This document shows positions 51,580-60,274 of a stretch of DNA of 64,000 nt, one piece after another. This stretch comes from Psychroserpens sp. SPM9 (lineage in GTDB: Bacteria; Bacteroidota; Bacteroidia; Flavobacteriales; Flavobacteriaceae), in assembly GCF_025153525.1 (NCBI RefSeq), contig NZ_JANZNR010000003.1:62001-126000 (forward strand). Reading direction: 5' to 3'. The translations under genes were made by a program, and so were the position numbers. The notes under the pieces are model-generated. The model did no database searches. It saw only the letters and a list, made by a program, of their open reading frames with translations, and was not told the DNA's origin. Each line of letters starts with the position of its first letter. The first letter of the stretch is position 1.

Positions 51580-54417
51580 TTAATACCATTTTCTTCTAAA
51601 AAGGCCCAGTAAGGCTTGTGGATCTACCGTAAATTTAATACGTATTTTTTGATCGTAGTGCGGTTGACCTATTTCCCAGCCCAGGTTAGAATAAATAGGG
51701 AAGTAGAGTTCGAAATAATCGGTTACTAAATCTAATTTTATACCCGAATCGTACACGAAAGCAGGATTATGTCCTTTGTTTTTCACCAAACCCATATCGC
51801 CATAAGCTTCAATATATTTCCAAATGGTAGTACTCACATTTGCGGTGGTCATCCATTGATTAGCAAACGGGGTTTCTAATTTTGATTTAAAACCACCTTC
51901 AGCAATAATGATTTGCTGACTAAAAATACCAGAGGATTCCGAACGTCCTAAGTAGTTGTAATCAAAAAGGTAATCGGTTGGTCTGTCTAAAGCAAAGCTG
52001 AAATAATCGGAAGACGGATTGGTATTGTTATATAAAAATGCTCCCGCAAAGAAGCGCAGATTGAATTGTCTGTTTCGTTCTGATAATTTACGGTATTCAT
52101 AATTGACGGCAAACTTTCCGAATTTTTTCGCAAACTGAAGATCATAAAACCATCGGCTAAAATTGACCAAGCCTGGATTAGAACTAATGTATCTCAGATT
52201 GAGTACGCTGTAATCAGGTTCGGCAAGTTCATCGATAATGGCATTTTCACCAACCTCACGTGATATGCTCAAGTATCTTAAATTTAAAAAGCGATTTTTA
52301 TCAGATCTAAAGTCGTCGTTATTTCTAAATGCAAACGACAAGCTAGGTGTGAGGATTGTTACAAAAGAATCTTCGGCAAATGAATTGTATTTGGCAATCA
52401 TTCCGTAGGTGATATTATATAAATCACGATCCTCAATAAGATGTGTGTAAAAGATATTACTGCTTCCGGTTAATGATTTTGATTTGGTAGCATATACAGG
52501 AGAAAACTTATAGTTTAAGCGTTTTCTTAAGACTGTTTTATTATAAAATTTTGCACCTAAGGTTAAACCGTCATAAATATTTTTAAACTCCACTTGGGGC
52601 ATTAAAAACACTTGGTTGTAATAAGGGTCTTCCACATCTTTTATCAGTCGGAACTGAAAAGGTTTATTGTTGAAAAAGAAACCTTTTAAGGATTTGTAAT
52701 TATCGCGTAGATTGAATTCTGGAATCGCATTATCATAGTTTAAAGCCAAACGATCTATACTGTCTTTCGGAATCGTTAAAGTCTTAAGTTCGCCAATGTT
52801 TTCTATCCATGATTTTGATACAATAGAATCATTGTTGAGACTAAACAGTGATACTGGCATATTGTTATCGCGTTTGTTTTTAATGGTAAGTCTGATGGAA
52901 TCTTCAGTTGTTTCTACGGATTTAATTTTGAAATCAATCTTTTTTCGTGACGCAATATAATCTTTGAAAAACCAGTCAATATCTTTAGAGGTCTTAGAAC
53001 GGATTAGCGTTTCGAATGTTTTTGAGTTTGTTATTTTAAGCTGATTTGTATTGAGATAGTCATAAATGGTCTGCTCTACGACATCATCATTTATAAAATC
53101 ATCTAAGTAACCCAATCCGATTCCAGCCTTGTATTTTCCAGCAATATTTGCATTAAATTTAAGCAAAGAATCTTTAGACATATTAAGAGGTTGATCCCGA
53201 TTGGTTCGTGCCATTTGCATAAAAAACAGATTAAACTGATCATTATAATTTAGGTCTGCAGCATGAAAAGACCGAATTCCCCAAACATTGGCCAGCGTTC
53301 CTAGTAGCTTTGTGTCCGGATAATATTGGTCGACATACTTCATTAAAAAATAAATCTGAATACCATCTCTTAACCAATAATCTTTTCGCGGATTAGTGAG
53401 TAGGGTGTTTTCTAGGTAATTATTTAAAGCTGTTTTGAGGAGCTTTAATTCGTATTGAAAATTGTCAGGAAAAGGACGAATAAAGTTTGGTAATTGATTT
53501 AAACCATACAATGGATCTTTCTTGTAATCATTTTTGGTAATTAAAAGACGTTCGTGCGGATAACTTCCTAAATGGGTTGTAAGGAACCGCGTAATTTTAT
53601 CGGTAATGAGGGCTTTTTCTTCAGGAGCAACACCATCGGTTGATAAGTTTGAATATATGGTAAAATCATCGGTTTGTACAAATTTAAAATCCGATAATTT
53701 AGTAAGTATCAAATGGGTGTTCACGCGGTCTTTTCCATGTAAGTAAAAGGTTTGCATGGCCTTAGTTTGTTTAATATCTAAGGTGTTGAGTTCGGATACC
53801 AACTGATAATTCAACGGAAATTCAATTTGAAAGGTCAAGTCGGCTTTCGGTATGTATAAATCATCAAGATTCTTATTGCTATAATACTGCCATTCTCCGT
53901 CGTAAACAGCAGGTGTGATATACCAGTATTTCAGATTGAAATCTTTTTCCGGACTAATACCATAACCTGTAAAGCTATCGTCTGGAAGCACCACATTGTA
54001 ATGTAATGAAAGGTCGTAAAAATGCTGTGGTAATAGTGGTGTTTTTAAATCGACTTTGATTACATCAGGATGTTCCTTTAAGGTTGTAAATGGTAGTGCG
54101 TTAGTGTTATCATCTTCTAATTTGGTAATGATGGTAAAACCACGTTGTTCACTCTTGGCAAAATGAAACTTATCATTAAACTCTTCGGTAAAGCGTTTGG
54201 CTAAAGGAGTACTTTTTGTAGAATAGGCATTATTCCAATCGTTGAGATATATTGTAGTTAAGGTATCATTACTTGTATTTTGGTAGGTAATACGCTGACT
54301 AATTGTTATGGTTTTGGTATACACATCCACTGTAGCACTGAGGTCAATTTTGTTTTGACCAGACAGCACTAAGCTCCAAAAAAAGAGATGAATACTTAAA
54401 ACACGACTCAGTTTCAA
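51580..54417 (-). CDS. M1-peptidase-like protein without zinc site, fused to an outer-membrane beta-barrel-like C-terminus (945 aa)
   Basis: A signal peptide (1-20, ending LVLSGQ) is followed by an N-terminal saddle domain typical of M1 enzymes (ISQRITYQNTSNDTLTTIYL, GYGISPEKDFNLKYWYITPA). At the position of the catalytic domain the zinc motif is missing: no HExxH occurs anywhere, and the aligned stretch reads LKTALNNYLENTLLTNPRKD followed by YWLRDGIQIYFLMKYVDQYY. The second half (about 590-945) is rich in aromatic beta-strands (RFFAGAFLYNNT, SRWFYDLQFAKKFG) and ends in FRRKWY, as do outer-membrane barrels. An inactive outer-membrane binding or scaffolding protein is inferred. It overlaps the T9SS-sorted gene by 4 bases. 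Confidence 0.82.
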   Translation of the reverse strand: MKLSRVLSIHLFFWSLVLSGQNKIDLSATVDVYTKTITISQRITYQNTSNDTLTTIYLNDWNNAYSTKSTPLAKRFTEEFNDKFHFAKSEQRGFTIITKLEDDNTNALPFTTLKEHPDVIKVDLKTPLLPQHFYDLSLHYNVVLPDDSFTGYGISPEKDFNLKYWYITPAVYDGEWQYYSNKNLDDLYIPKADLTFQIEFPLNYQLVSELNTLDIKQTKAMQTFYLHGKDRVNTHLILTKLSDFKFVQTDDFTIYSNLSTDGVAPEEKALITDKITRFLTTHLGSYPHERLLITKNDYKKDPLYGLNQLPNFIRPFPDNFQYELKLLKTALNNYLENTLLTNPRKDYWLRDGIQIYFLMKYVDQYYPDTKLLGTLANVWGIRSFHAADLNYNDQFNLFFMQMARTNRDQPLNMSKDSLLKFNANIAGKYKAGIGLGYLDDFINDDVVEQTIYDYLNTNQLKITNSKTFETLIRSKTSKDIDWFFKDYIASRKKIDFKIKSVETTEDSIRLTIKNKRDNNMPVSLFSLNNDSIVSKSWIENIGELKTLTIPKDSIDRLALNYDNAIPEFNLRDNYKSLKGFFFNNKPFQFRLIKDVEDPYYNQVFLMPQVEFKNIYDGLTLGAKFYNKTVLRKRLNYKFSPVYATKSKSLTGSSNIFYTHLIEDRDLYNITYGMIAKYNSFAEDSFVTILTPSLSFAFRNNDDFRSDKNRFLNLRYLSISREVGENAIIDELAEPDYSVLNLRYISSNPGLVNFSRWFYDLQFAKKFGKFAVNYEYRKLSERNRQFNLRFFAGAFLYNNTNPSSDYFSFALDRPTDYLFDYNYLGRSESSGIFSQQIIIAEGGFKSKLETPFANQWMTTANVSTTIWKYIEAYGDMGLVKNKGHNPAFVYDSGIKLDLVTDYFELYFPIYSNLGWEIGQPHYDQKIRIKFTVDPQALLGLFRRKWY

Positions 54418-55676
54418 TGCGCAACTATGAATTTTAATGGTTTAAACTGAAATTTTGAACTTGTAATATAATAGATGCCGTTTGCAAATTGCGAGGCATC
54501 TAAAGATATTAACGAATTATTAACGTCAACAGTTTTAACCAATTGCCCAATGTTATTAAATATATGTAATGTTAGGTTATTAATGAGGTTTGCTTTGGTT
54601 TGAATTTGAAGCTGGTCATTGACGATTGTTGGTCCTAAAATAGCAACGGATTGTTCGTTGTTAATTTCAGTAATACTAAGCGATTGATTGGTTTGTAGTT
54701 CTAAAATTACAGGAAGATGATCGCTAAAATCGTGAAGAGCATCTCTAATTTCAAAGGTATAATCGGTACCAGCACAATTATTCGAATTAATGGCATTATT
54801 AAAACAATTGGAGTTTAAGTTGTTACCATAGACTTTATAGCTATCTGGAATAAAAAATAATTCAGGATTATCAATCATATGAGTCGAGGTCATAATAAAG
54901 TCGAAACGATCGTCAAATCCGCCAGTACTTCCGCCAAAACCCGATGCTGTTCTGGTAGATTGTGTAAATACGTCGATATAGTCAGGGTTGGTATGCCAGC
55001 TTCCAATGCGGTTTGCAGGATCTTCAAATTTGATAACATTTTCAGTGTCAATTAGCTTTTGAAAAGCAGGTTCATTACTCGTATAGACATTAAAATCACC
55101 TGCTAAGATAATATTGCTATCAACATCAAACGTATTTAAATAGGATGTTAAGTCTTCAACCATTTCCAAACGGAATGCTTGATTGTCTTCTCCTTGTGAC
55201 GCTTTTAAATGACAAACAATAACGTCTAAAATCACGGGATTGGTCTCTTGATTTACAGCATTGAGTTTAAGTGTATAATGGTTAAAGTCTCTAAAAATTG
55301 TAGTGACAATAGCCTGGCTTTCTAAAATAAACTTAGAGCTATCATAAAAAAGAAGCTGTTGTAAATCATTTTGATTACCTGCCGTATCATCAGATGTGTT
55401 TAATTGAAATGCAGCACTTTGATAATCCGAATTTAAAAACTGTAATACACTTAAAATGGAGTTGGCGCCATTTTCATTGTTTAATTCACAAACCATAAAT
55501 AAATCGGGTCTGTAATCATCCAGAACAAGTTGTAATTTCTCCAGACGATTAGGAACAGCATTCTCTAACGGAAAATTAAGTAAGTTGTAAAACATGAGTT
55601 TTAAGTTTTCTTGCGCTGTTAGCGACTGAAACATAAAAACGCACGCAAAAGCGGTTAGCGTTAATTTCTTAATCAT
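54414..55676 (-). CDS. Exported endonuclease/exonuclease/phosphatase-family protein with T9SS sorting domain (420 aa)
   Basis: A signal peptide (1-21, ending SLTAQ) is followed by an EEP (DNase I-like) domain of about 310 residues: LKLMFYNLLNFPLENAVPNR, DLFMVCELNNENGANSIL (metal Glu), VIVCHLKASQGEDNQAFRLE (catalytic His), NIILAGDFNVYTSNEPAFQK (GDFN) and LHDFSDHLPVILEL (SDHxP). The C-terminal 80 residues are a type A T9SS sorting domain (TLHIFNNIGQLVKTVDVNN, YYITSSKFQFKPLKFIVAH in shortened form). It is predicted to be a surface-attached or released nuclease or phosphodiesterase. The 4-base ATGA overlap couples it to the M1-like/barrel gene. Confidence 0.9.
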   Translation of the reverse strand: MIKKLTLTAFACVFMFQSLTAQENLKLMFYNLLNFPLENAVPNRLEKLQLVLDDYRPDLFMVCELNNENGANSILSVLQFLNSDYQSAAFQLNTSDDTAGNQNDLQQLLFYDSSKFILESQAIVTTIFRDFNHYTLKLNAVNQETNPVILDVIVCHLKASQGEDNQAFRLEMVEDLTSYLNTFDVDSNIILAGDFNVYTSNEPAFQKLIDTENVIKFEDPANRIGSWHTNPDYIDVFTQSTRTASGFGGSTGGFDDRFDFIMTSTHMIDNPELFFIPDSYKVYGNNLNSNCFNNAINSNNCAGTDYTFEIRDALHDFSDHLPVILELQTNQSLSITEINNEQSVAILGPTIVNDQLQIQTKANLINNLTLHIFNNIGQLVKTVDVNNSLISLDASQFANGIYYITSSKFQFKPLKFIVAH

Positions 55677-55720
55677 AGCGGTAATCTTGAAATTATGTTA
55701 ATATGTGCGCGTTATGCGAC

Positions 55721-56410
55721 TTAGAAATTAGGGCTTAAGCCGTATTCCTTATAGAATTTATCAAGTATGGTGATAACTTCTTCAGCTGTATCAACAACAT
55801 GTATTAAATCTAAATCCTTAGCACTAATATTTGAAAATCTGTCAAGAAGTGTACTTTTTACCCAATCCATTAAGCCTTCCCAAAACTCTGTACCAACAAG
55901 TATGATTGGAAATTTTTCAATTTTATTAGTTTGAATCAATGTGATAGCTTCAAATAATTCATCTAAAGTACCAAAGCCTCCAGGCATGACAACAAATCCT
56001 TGTGAGTATTTTACAAACATGACTTTTCTAACGAAGAAATAATCAAAATCTAAGCTCTTATCATTGTCAATATACGGATTATCATGTTGCTCAAAAGGCA
56101 ATTCAATATTAAGTCCTACCGAAGTTCCTCCTGCAATATGTGCTCCTTTGTTACCAGCTTCCATAATTCCAGGACCTCCACCAGTGATGACACCATAACC
56201 ATGATCGACAATTTTAGTAGCGACTTCTTCAGCTAATTTATAATATTTGTGATCAGGCTTTGTTCTAGCAGAACCAAAAATGGAAACGCATGGACCAATT
56301 TTACTCAGTTTTTCATAGCCATTTACAAATTCACCCATAATCTTGAAAATTGCCCAAGAGTCGTTAGTTTTTATTTCATTCCAGCCTTTATGGTTTTGTT
56401 CTTTTCTCAT
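55721..56410 (-). CDS. LOG-family (TIGR00730) nucleoside monophosphate phosphoribohydrolase-like protein (229 aa)
   Basis: A Rossmann-fold protein of the LONELY GUY/YvdD family. Motifs: ISIFGSARTKPDHKYY-type start (CVSIFGSARTK), YGVITGGGPGIMEAGNKGAH, GLNIELPFEQHDNPY and VVMPGGFGTLDELFEAITLI (PGGxGTxxE catalytic). Family members hydrolyse cytokinin-type or other nucleoside 5'-monophosphates to free base and ribose 5-phosphate; in bacteria the natural substrate is often AMP-like. The 229 residues are slightly longer than plant LOG proteins and match the flavobacterial subgroup. It is cytoplasmic. It stands after a 450-bp gap that holds a small membrane protein and a terminator. Confidence 0.93.
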   Translation of the reverse strand: MRKEQNHKGWNEIKTNDSWAIFKIMGEFVNGYEKLSKIGPCVSIFGSARTKPDHKYYKLAEEVATKIVDHGYGVITGGGPGIMEAGNKGAHIAGGTSVGLNIELPFEQHDNPYIDNDKSLDFDYFFVRKVMFVKYSQGFVVMPGGFGTLDELFEAITLIQTNKIEKFPIILVGTEFWEGLMDWVKSTLLDRFSNISAKDLDLIHVVDTAEEVITILDKFYKEYGLSPNF

Positions 56411-56510
56411 ATATAATATTGTATTTTAAAACTTGTCAAAGTCACAAAAATAAGTGAAATAGAACTAAAAATGATGAATTATATTCTATTAGTTGGCAGA
56501 CTTATAAACA

Positions 56511-56539
56511 AAAAAGCAATCCTAATTGGATTGCTTTTT
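56511..56539 (-). terminator. Intrinsic terminator of the small membrane protein gene
   Basis: AAAAAGCAATCC, loop TAATT and GGATTGCTTTTT pair perfectly over 12 bases. The stem is symmetrical with A/T runs on both sides, so it can act on both strands. It lies 22 bases downstream of the 55-residue gene on the minus strand. Confidence 0.9.
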
Positions 56540-56561
56540 ATGATTTAAGTGTTATTGTCGT

Positions 56562-56741
<180 letters not shown>

Positions 56742-56859
56742 TTAAAGTTATACTCTAATATAGTCAAGTATTAAATCATAAAAAAATTTTTTGATTGATA
56801 GAACAAACAAATTAATTGATAAAGGACAAATTTGAGCTTTTGTCGGAAAAAGTAGATTG

Positions 56860-59691
56860 TTATGATAGCTCTTTCTTTAAGAATCGCGCTGTATGGCTTT
56901 TCTTGTCCTTAATAACGTCTTCAGGTGTTCCTTTGGCCACAACTTTTCCTCCGCCTTGTCCGCCTTCGTATCCAATATCGATGATGTAATCACACATTTT
57001 AATTACATCAAGGTTATGTTCTATGATAAGCACTGTATTACCTTTGTCAACTAACTTATTTAAGACAAGCATAAGCACTCTAATATCTTCAAAATGTAAA
57101 CCAGTAGTAGGTTCATCTAAAATGTAAAAGGTGTTTCCTGTATCGCGTTTACTTAATTCTGTAGCCAGTTTAATACGTTGCGCTTCTCCGCCTGAAAGAG
57201 TCGTGCTTTGTTGACCAAGAGTAATGTAGCCTAAACCAACATCTTTAATGGTTTTTAATTTTTTATGAATCTTCGGAATGTGCTCAAAAAAGTCTACAGC
57301 TTCAGATATTGTCATATCTAAAACATCGCTTATCGATTTTCCTTTGTAACGAATTTCTAAGGTTTCTCTGTTAAATCGTTTACCTTGGCAGGTTTCACAT
57401 TCGACATATACGTCTGGAAGAAAATTCATTTCAATAACGCGCAATCCGCCACCTTGACAAGTTTCACAGCGTCCGCCTTTAACGTTAAAACTAAAGCGAC
57501 CAGGCTTATAACCTCGAATCATCGCTTCAGGAATTTTTGCAAACAGACTTCGGATTTCACTAAAAGTACCAGTGTAAGTTGCAGGATTACTTCGTGGAGT
57601 TCTTCCAATTGGCGACTGGTTAATATCAATCACTTTATCACAATGCTCTAAACCTTTAATACTTTTGTAAGGCATCGGTTTTTTAACGCCATTAAAATAG
57701 TAGGCATTCATGATTGGATAGAGTGTTTCGTTGATAAGTGTTGATTTACCACTTCCCGAAACACCAGTAACACCTATCATTTTTCCCAGCGGAAATTCTA
57801 CAGCTACATTTTTTAAGTTGTTTCCTGTACAGCCTTTGAGTGTTATGGTTTTACCATTTCCTTTTCGACGTGTCTCAGGTACCGGAATTTTTTTCTTTCC
57901 GTTTAGATAGTCTGCTGTTAAAGTATCGTGTTTTAATAATGCTTCAGGTTTGCCAACACTTATAATTTCGCCTCCGTATTTTCCGGCTTTCGGACCAATA
58001 TCAATCACATAATCGGCACGTTCTATCATATCTTTATCATGTTCAACTACAATAACCGAATTTCCAATATCTCGAAGTGAAATAAGCGAATTGATTAATT
58101 TTTCATTGTCGCGCTGATGCAATCCAATGCTGGGTTCGTCTAGAATATAAAGTACACCAACCAATTGTGATCCAATTTGAGTCGCCAGTCTGATACGTTG
58201 TGCTTCACCACCAGATAAAGATTTAGAACTTCGGTTAAGTGATAAATAATCTAAACCAACATCTAATAAAAACTGAAGTCTCGTTTTAATCTCTTTGATA
58301 ATTTCTTCAGCGATTTTAAGTTGCTTGTCACTTAGCTTATTTTTGATGGTATTGAACCAATCGGCTAAATCTACAATATCTTTATTGGCCAATTCAGCGA
58401 TGTTTAAATCGTTAACTTTAAAGTTTAATGATTCTTTTCGTAACCTTGAGCCTTCACATGTTGGGCATTTCACCTTATCCATGTAGGCTTTAGCCCAACG
58501 TTTAAGCGATGTCGTTTCGGCATTCTTATATTGGCTGTCAATAAAATTGGCCACGCCTTCAAAATCAATTTTATAATCGCGCGTCACACCTAAGGTTTTG
58601 CTTTCTACTGAAAACTTATCGTTGCCACCATACAAAATCATGTGTTTGGCATCTTCAGGGATGGATTTATACGGATCATTAAGGCTGAAATCAAAACGTT
58701 GCGCAATGGTTTCAAACTGTTTGAAAATCCAACTGTTTTTTTGTTCACCATGAGGCGCTAAAGCACCAGCTTTTATAGATAATGAATCGTCTGGGATAAT
58801 TTTTTTCTCATTCACCTGATACAGCGTTCCAATTCCATTACAAGTAGGGCAAGCACCTTTAGGAGAATTGAATGAAAAGTTATTGGGCTCAGGATTTGGG
58901 TAGGAAATACCAGAAGAAGGGCACATTAAATTTCGGCTAAAATAACGTGTTTCATTCGTGTCGTGATCCAAGACCATTAGCACATCATCACCATGATACA
59001 TGGCTGTATTTATAGTTTCTGAGAGACGCTTATCATGGTCGGCAGTATCTTCAATTTTAAGTCGGTCAATAACAATTTCAATATCGTGAGTTTTGTAACG
59101 GTCAAGTTTCATGCCTTTAACCAAATCACGAATGTCACCATCGGTTCTAACTTTTACAAAACCTTGTTTTGCAATTTGCTCAAAAAGTTCGCGATAATGT
59201 CCTTTACGTGAACGAATAACAGGAGAGAGGATATTTATTTTTTTGCCGTTATAGCTGTTTTTGATAAGTTCTTTGATTTGTTCGTCATTGTAACTTACCA
59301 TTTTTTCTCCGGTGTTGTAGCTATAAGCATCACTGGCGCGAGCGTAGAGTAAACGTAAGAAATCATAAATTTCGGTAATAGTACCTACAGTAGACCTTGG
59401 AGATTTGCTGGTTGTTTTTTGTTCAATTGCAATTACAGGAGAAAGCCCATCAATTTTATCAACATCTGGTCGTTCTAATCCGCCTAAAAACTGACGCGCA
59501 TAGGCAGAAAAAGTTTCGATGTAGCGACGTTGCCCTTCAGCATAAATTGTATCAAAGGCTAGAGATGATTTTCCGCTTCCCGATAACCCGGTAATCACAA
59601 CCAGCTGTTCACGTGGGATGGAAACATCAATATTTTTTAGGTTATGCACTCTGGCACCTTTGACCTCAATAGCGTCTTCGAATTTGTTCAT
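56860..59691 (-). CDS. uvrA: Excinuclease ABC subunit A (943 aa)
   Basis: UvrA finds helix-distorting damage in nucleotide-excision repair and hands it to UvrB. Two ABC ATPase halves are seen: Walker A VVITGLSGSGKSSLAFDTIY and GVTGVSGSGKSTLINETLYP; signature SLSGGEAQRIRLATQI and TLSGGEAQRIKLATEL; Walker B YILDEPSIGLHQRDN and YILDEPTTGLHFEDI. Zinc-binding CxxC pairs occur (ACPTCNGIG with CPSSG-type partner; KCPTCEGSRL; CETCQGGGLR with CETCQGKRF). The frame extends 16 residues upstream, but MNKFEDAIEVKGARVHNL is the usual family beginning, so ATG 59691 is chosen. It has a good -7 promoter element at 59729-59736. Confidence 0.97.
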   Translation of the reverse strand: MNKFEDAIEVKGARVHNLKNIDVSIPREQLVVITGLSGSGKSSLAFDTIYAEGQRRYIETFSAYARQFLGGLERPDVDKIDGLSPVIAIEQKTTSKSPRSTVGTITEIYDFLRLLYARASDAYSYNTGEKMVSYNDEQIKELIKNSYNGKKINILSPVIRSRKGHYRELFEQIAKQGFVKVRTDGDIRDLVKGMKLDRYKTHDIEIVIDRLKIEDTADHDKRLSETINTAMYHGDDVLMVLDHDTNETRYFSRNLMCPSSGISYPNPEPNNFSFNSPKGACPTCNGIGTLYQVNEKKIIPDDSLSIKAGALAPHGEQKNSWIFKQFETIAQRFDFSLNDPYKSIPEDAKHMILYGGNDKFSVESKTLGVTRDYKIDFEGVANFIDSQYKNAETTSLKRWAKAYMDKVKCPTCEGSRLRKESLNFKVNDLNIAELANKDIVDLADWFNTIKNKLSDKQLKIAEEIIKEIKTRLQFLLDVGLDYLSLNRSSKSLSGGEAQRIRLATQIGSQLVGVLYILDEPSIGLHQRDNEKLINSLISLRDIGNSVIVVEHDKDMIERADYVIDIGPKAGKYGGEIISVGKPEALLKHDTLTADYLNGKKKIPVPETRRKGNGKTITLKGCTGNNLKNVAVEFPLGKMIGVTGVSGSGKSTLINETLYPIMNAYYFNGVKKPMPYKSIKGLEHCDKVIDINQSPIGRTPRSNPATYTGTFSEIRSLFAKIPEAMIRGYKPGRFSFNVKGGRCETCQGGGLRVIEMNFLPDVYVECETCQGKRFNRETLEIRYKGKSISDVLDMTISEAVDFFEHIPKIHKKLKTIKDVGLGYITLGQQSTTLSGGEAQRIKLATELSKRDTGNTFYILDEPTTGLHFEDIRVLMLVLNKLVDKGNTVLIIEHNLDVIKMCDYIIDIGYEGGQGGGKVVAKGTPEDVIKDKKSHTARFLKKELS

Positions 59692-59728
59692 AAATCGTAC
59701 TCCATTTCTTGTTTGGATAGCAAAGTTG

Positions 59729-59736
59729 CAAAGGTA
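59729..59736 (-). promoter_or_regulatory. Putative -7 element of the uvrA promoter
   Basis: The minus strand reads TACCTTTG, a perfect TAnnTTTG, 37 bases before the chosen ATG at 59691. It lies just inside the point where the upstream-extended reading frame would begin, which supports the shorter start. No clear TTG at -33. Confidence 0.5.
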
Positions 59737-59815
59737 CAATTTTTAGTTGTTAATTTAGAGTGAAGATTACAAGCGAAAACGATATTAGATGGATTCAATT
59801 TTAAGGCTTACAAAC

Positions 59816-59845
59816 AAAAAACGTGTTGAATTTTCAACACGTTTT
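59816..59845 (-). terminator. Intrinsic terminator after the 114-residue exported gene
   Basis: AAAACGTGTTGAA pairs with TTCAACACGTTTT around a very short loop, with an A run on the left (T run on the minus strand). It is 26 bases downstream of the stop at 59872. The stem is nearly symmetrical and may work on both strands. Confidence 0.85.
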
Positions 59846-59871
59846 ATTTAATATTTAGTTATTTAAGATGG

Positions 59872-60216
59872 TTATTTTGATAACTCTCCAGCGTCAATAG
59901 CTTTTTGGTAATTGGCTTTTACTGTTGTTAAGTAGTTGAAAAATTTACTACCATCTTGTTTCTTTAAGATGACATAGGTTGTACCATCATCTTTTGTTTT
60001 TATTGCTTCAACAACCACTTTATTGCCATAAACACTATTGTAGTTGGCAACTTTTCCACGTTTTATTAAAATATTTTGTTTCGGAAAGTTGATATGATTA
60101 AATGATTGGGCATAAGGTTCACTTATTTCCAAAACATCACCAACTTTCGGTTCGTTTTGAGCTGTAGCGACAAAACAAAATCCTAAAAAAAAGGCTGCAA
60201 AAAATAGGTTTTTCAT
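59872..60216 (-). CDS. Hypothetical small exported protein (114 aa)
   Basis: A signal peptide (MKNLFFAAFFLGFCFVATAQ) is followed by a basic, beta-rich mature part of about 95 residues: PKVGDVLEISEPYAQSFNH, INFPKQNILIKRGKVANYN, YGNKVVVEAIKTKDDGTTY and FFNYLTTVKANYQKAIDAGE. This looks like a small periplasmic beta protein, with no known motif or metal site. A promoter (60246-60274) and a terminator bracket it, so it is probably transcribed alone. I do not recognise the family. Confidence 0.75.
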   Translation of the reverse strand: MKNLFFAAFFLGFCFVATAQNEPKVGDVLEISEPYAQSFNHINFPKQNILIKRGKVANYNSVYGNKVVVEAIKTKDDGTTYVILKKQDGSKFFNYLTTVKANYQKAIDAGELSK

Positions 60217-60245
60217 AATTAAAGACGTTTAAATTCAGAATATTA

Positions 60246-60274
60246 CAAATTTATAAAAAAAACGGTTCAATCAA
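60246..60274 (-). promoter_or_regulatory. Putative promoter of the 114-residue exported gene
   Basis: The minus strand has TTG (60274-60272), an 18-base spacer and TAAATTTG (60253-60246), matching TTG-17/23-TAnnTTTG. The upstream half is inside the last codons of the alpha/beta hydrolase gene. The ATG at 60216 is 29 bases after the -7 box. Confidence 0.6.

Noticed and set aside
59692-59739. 16-residue extension of UvrA
   Set aside because: The extension would begin at the predicted -7 box and does not look like UvrA; the usual start is MNKFEDAIEV.
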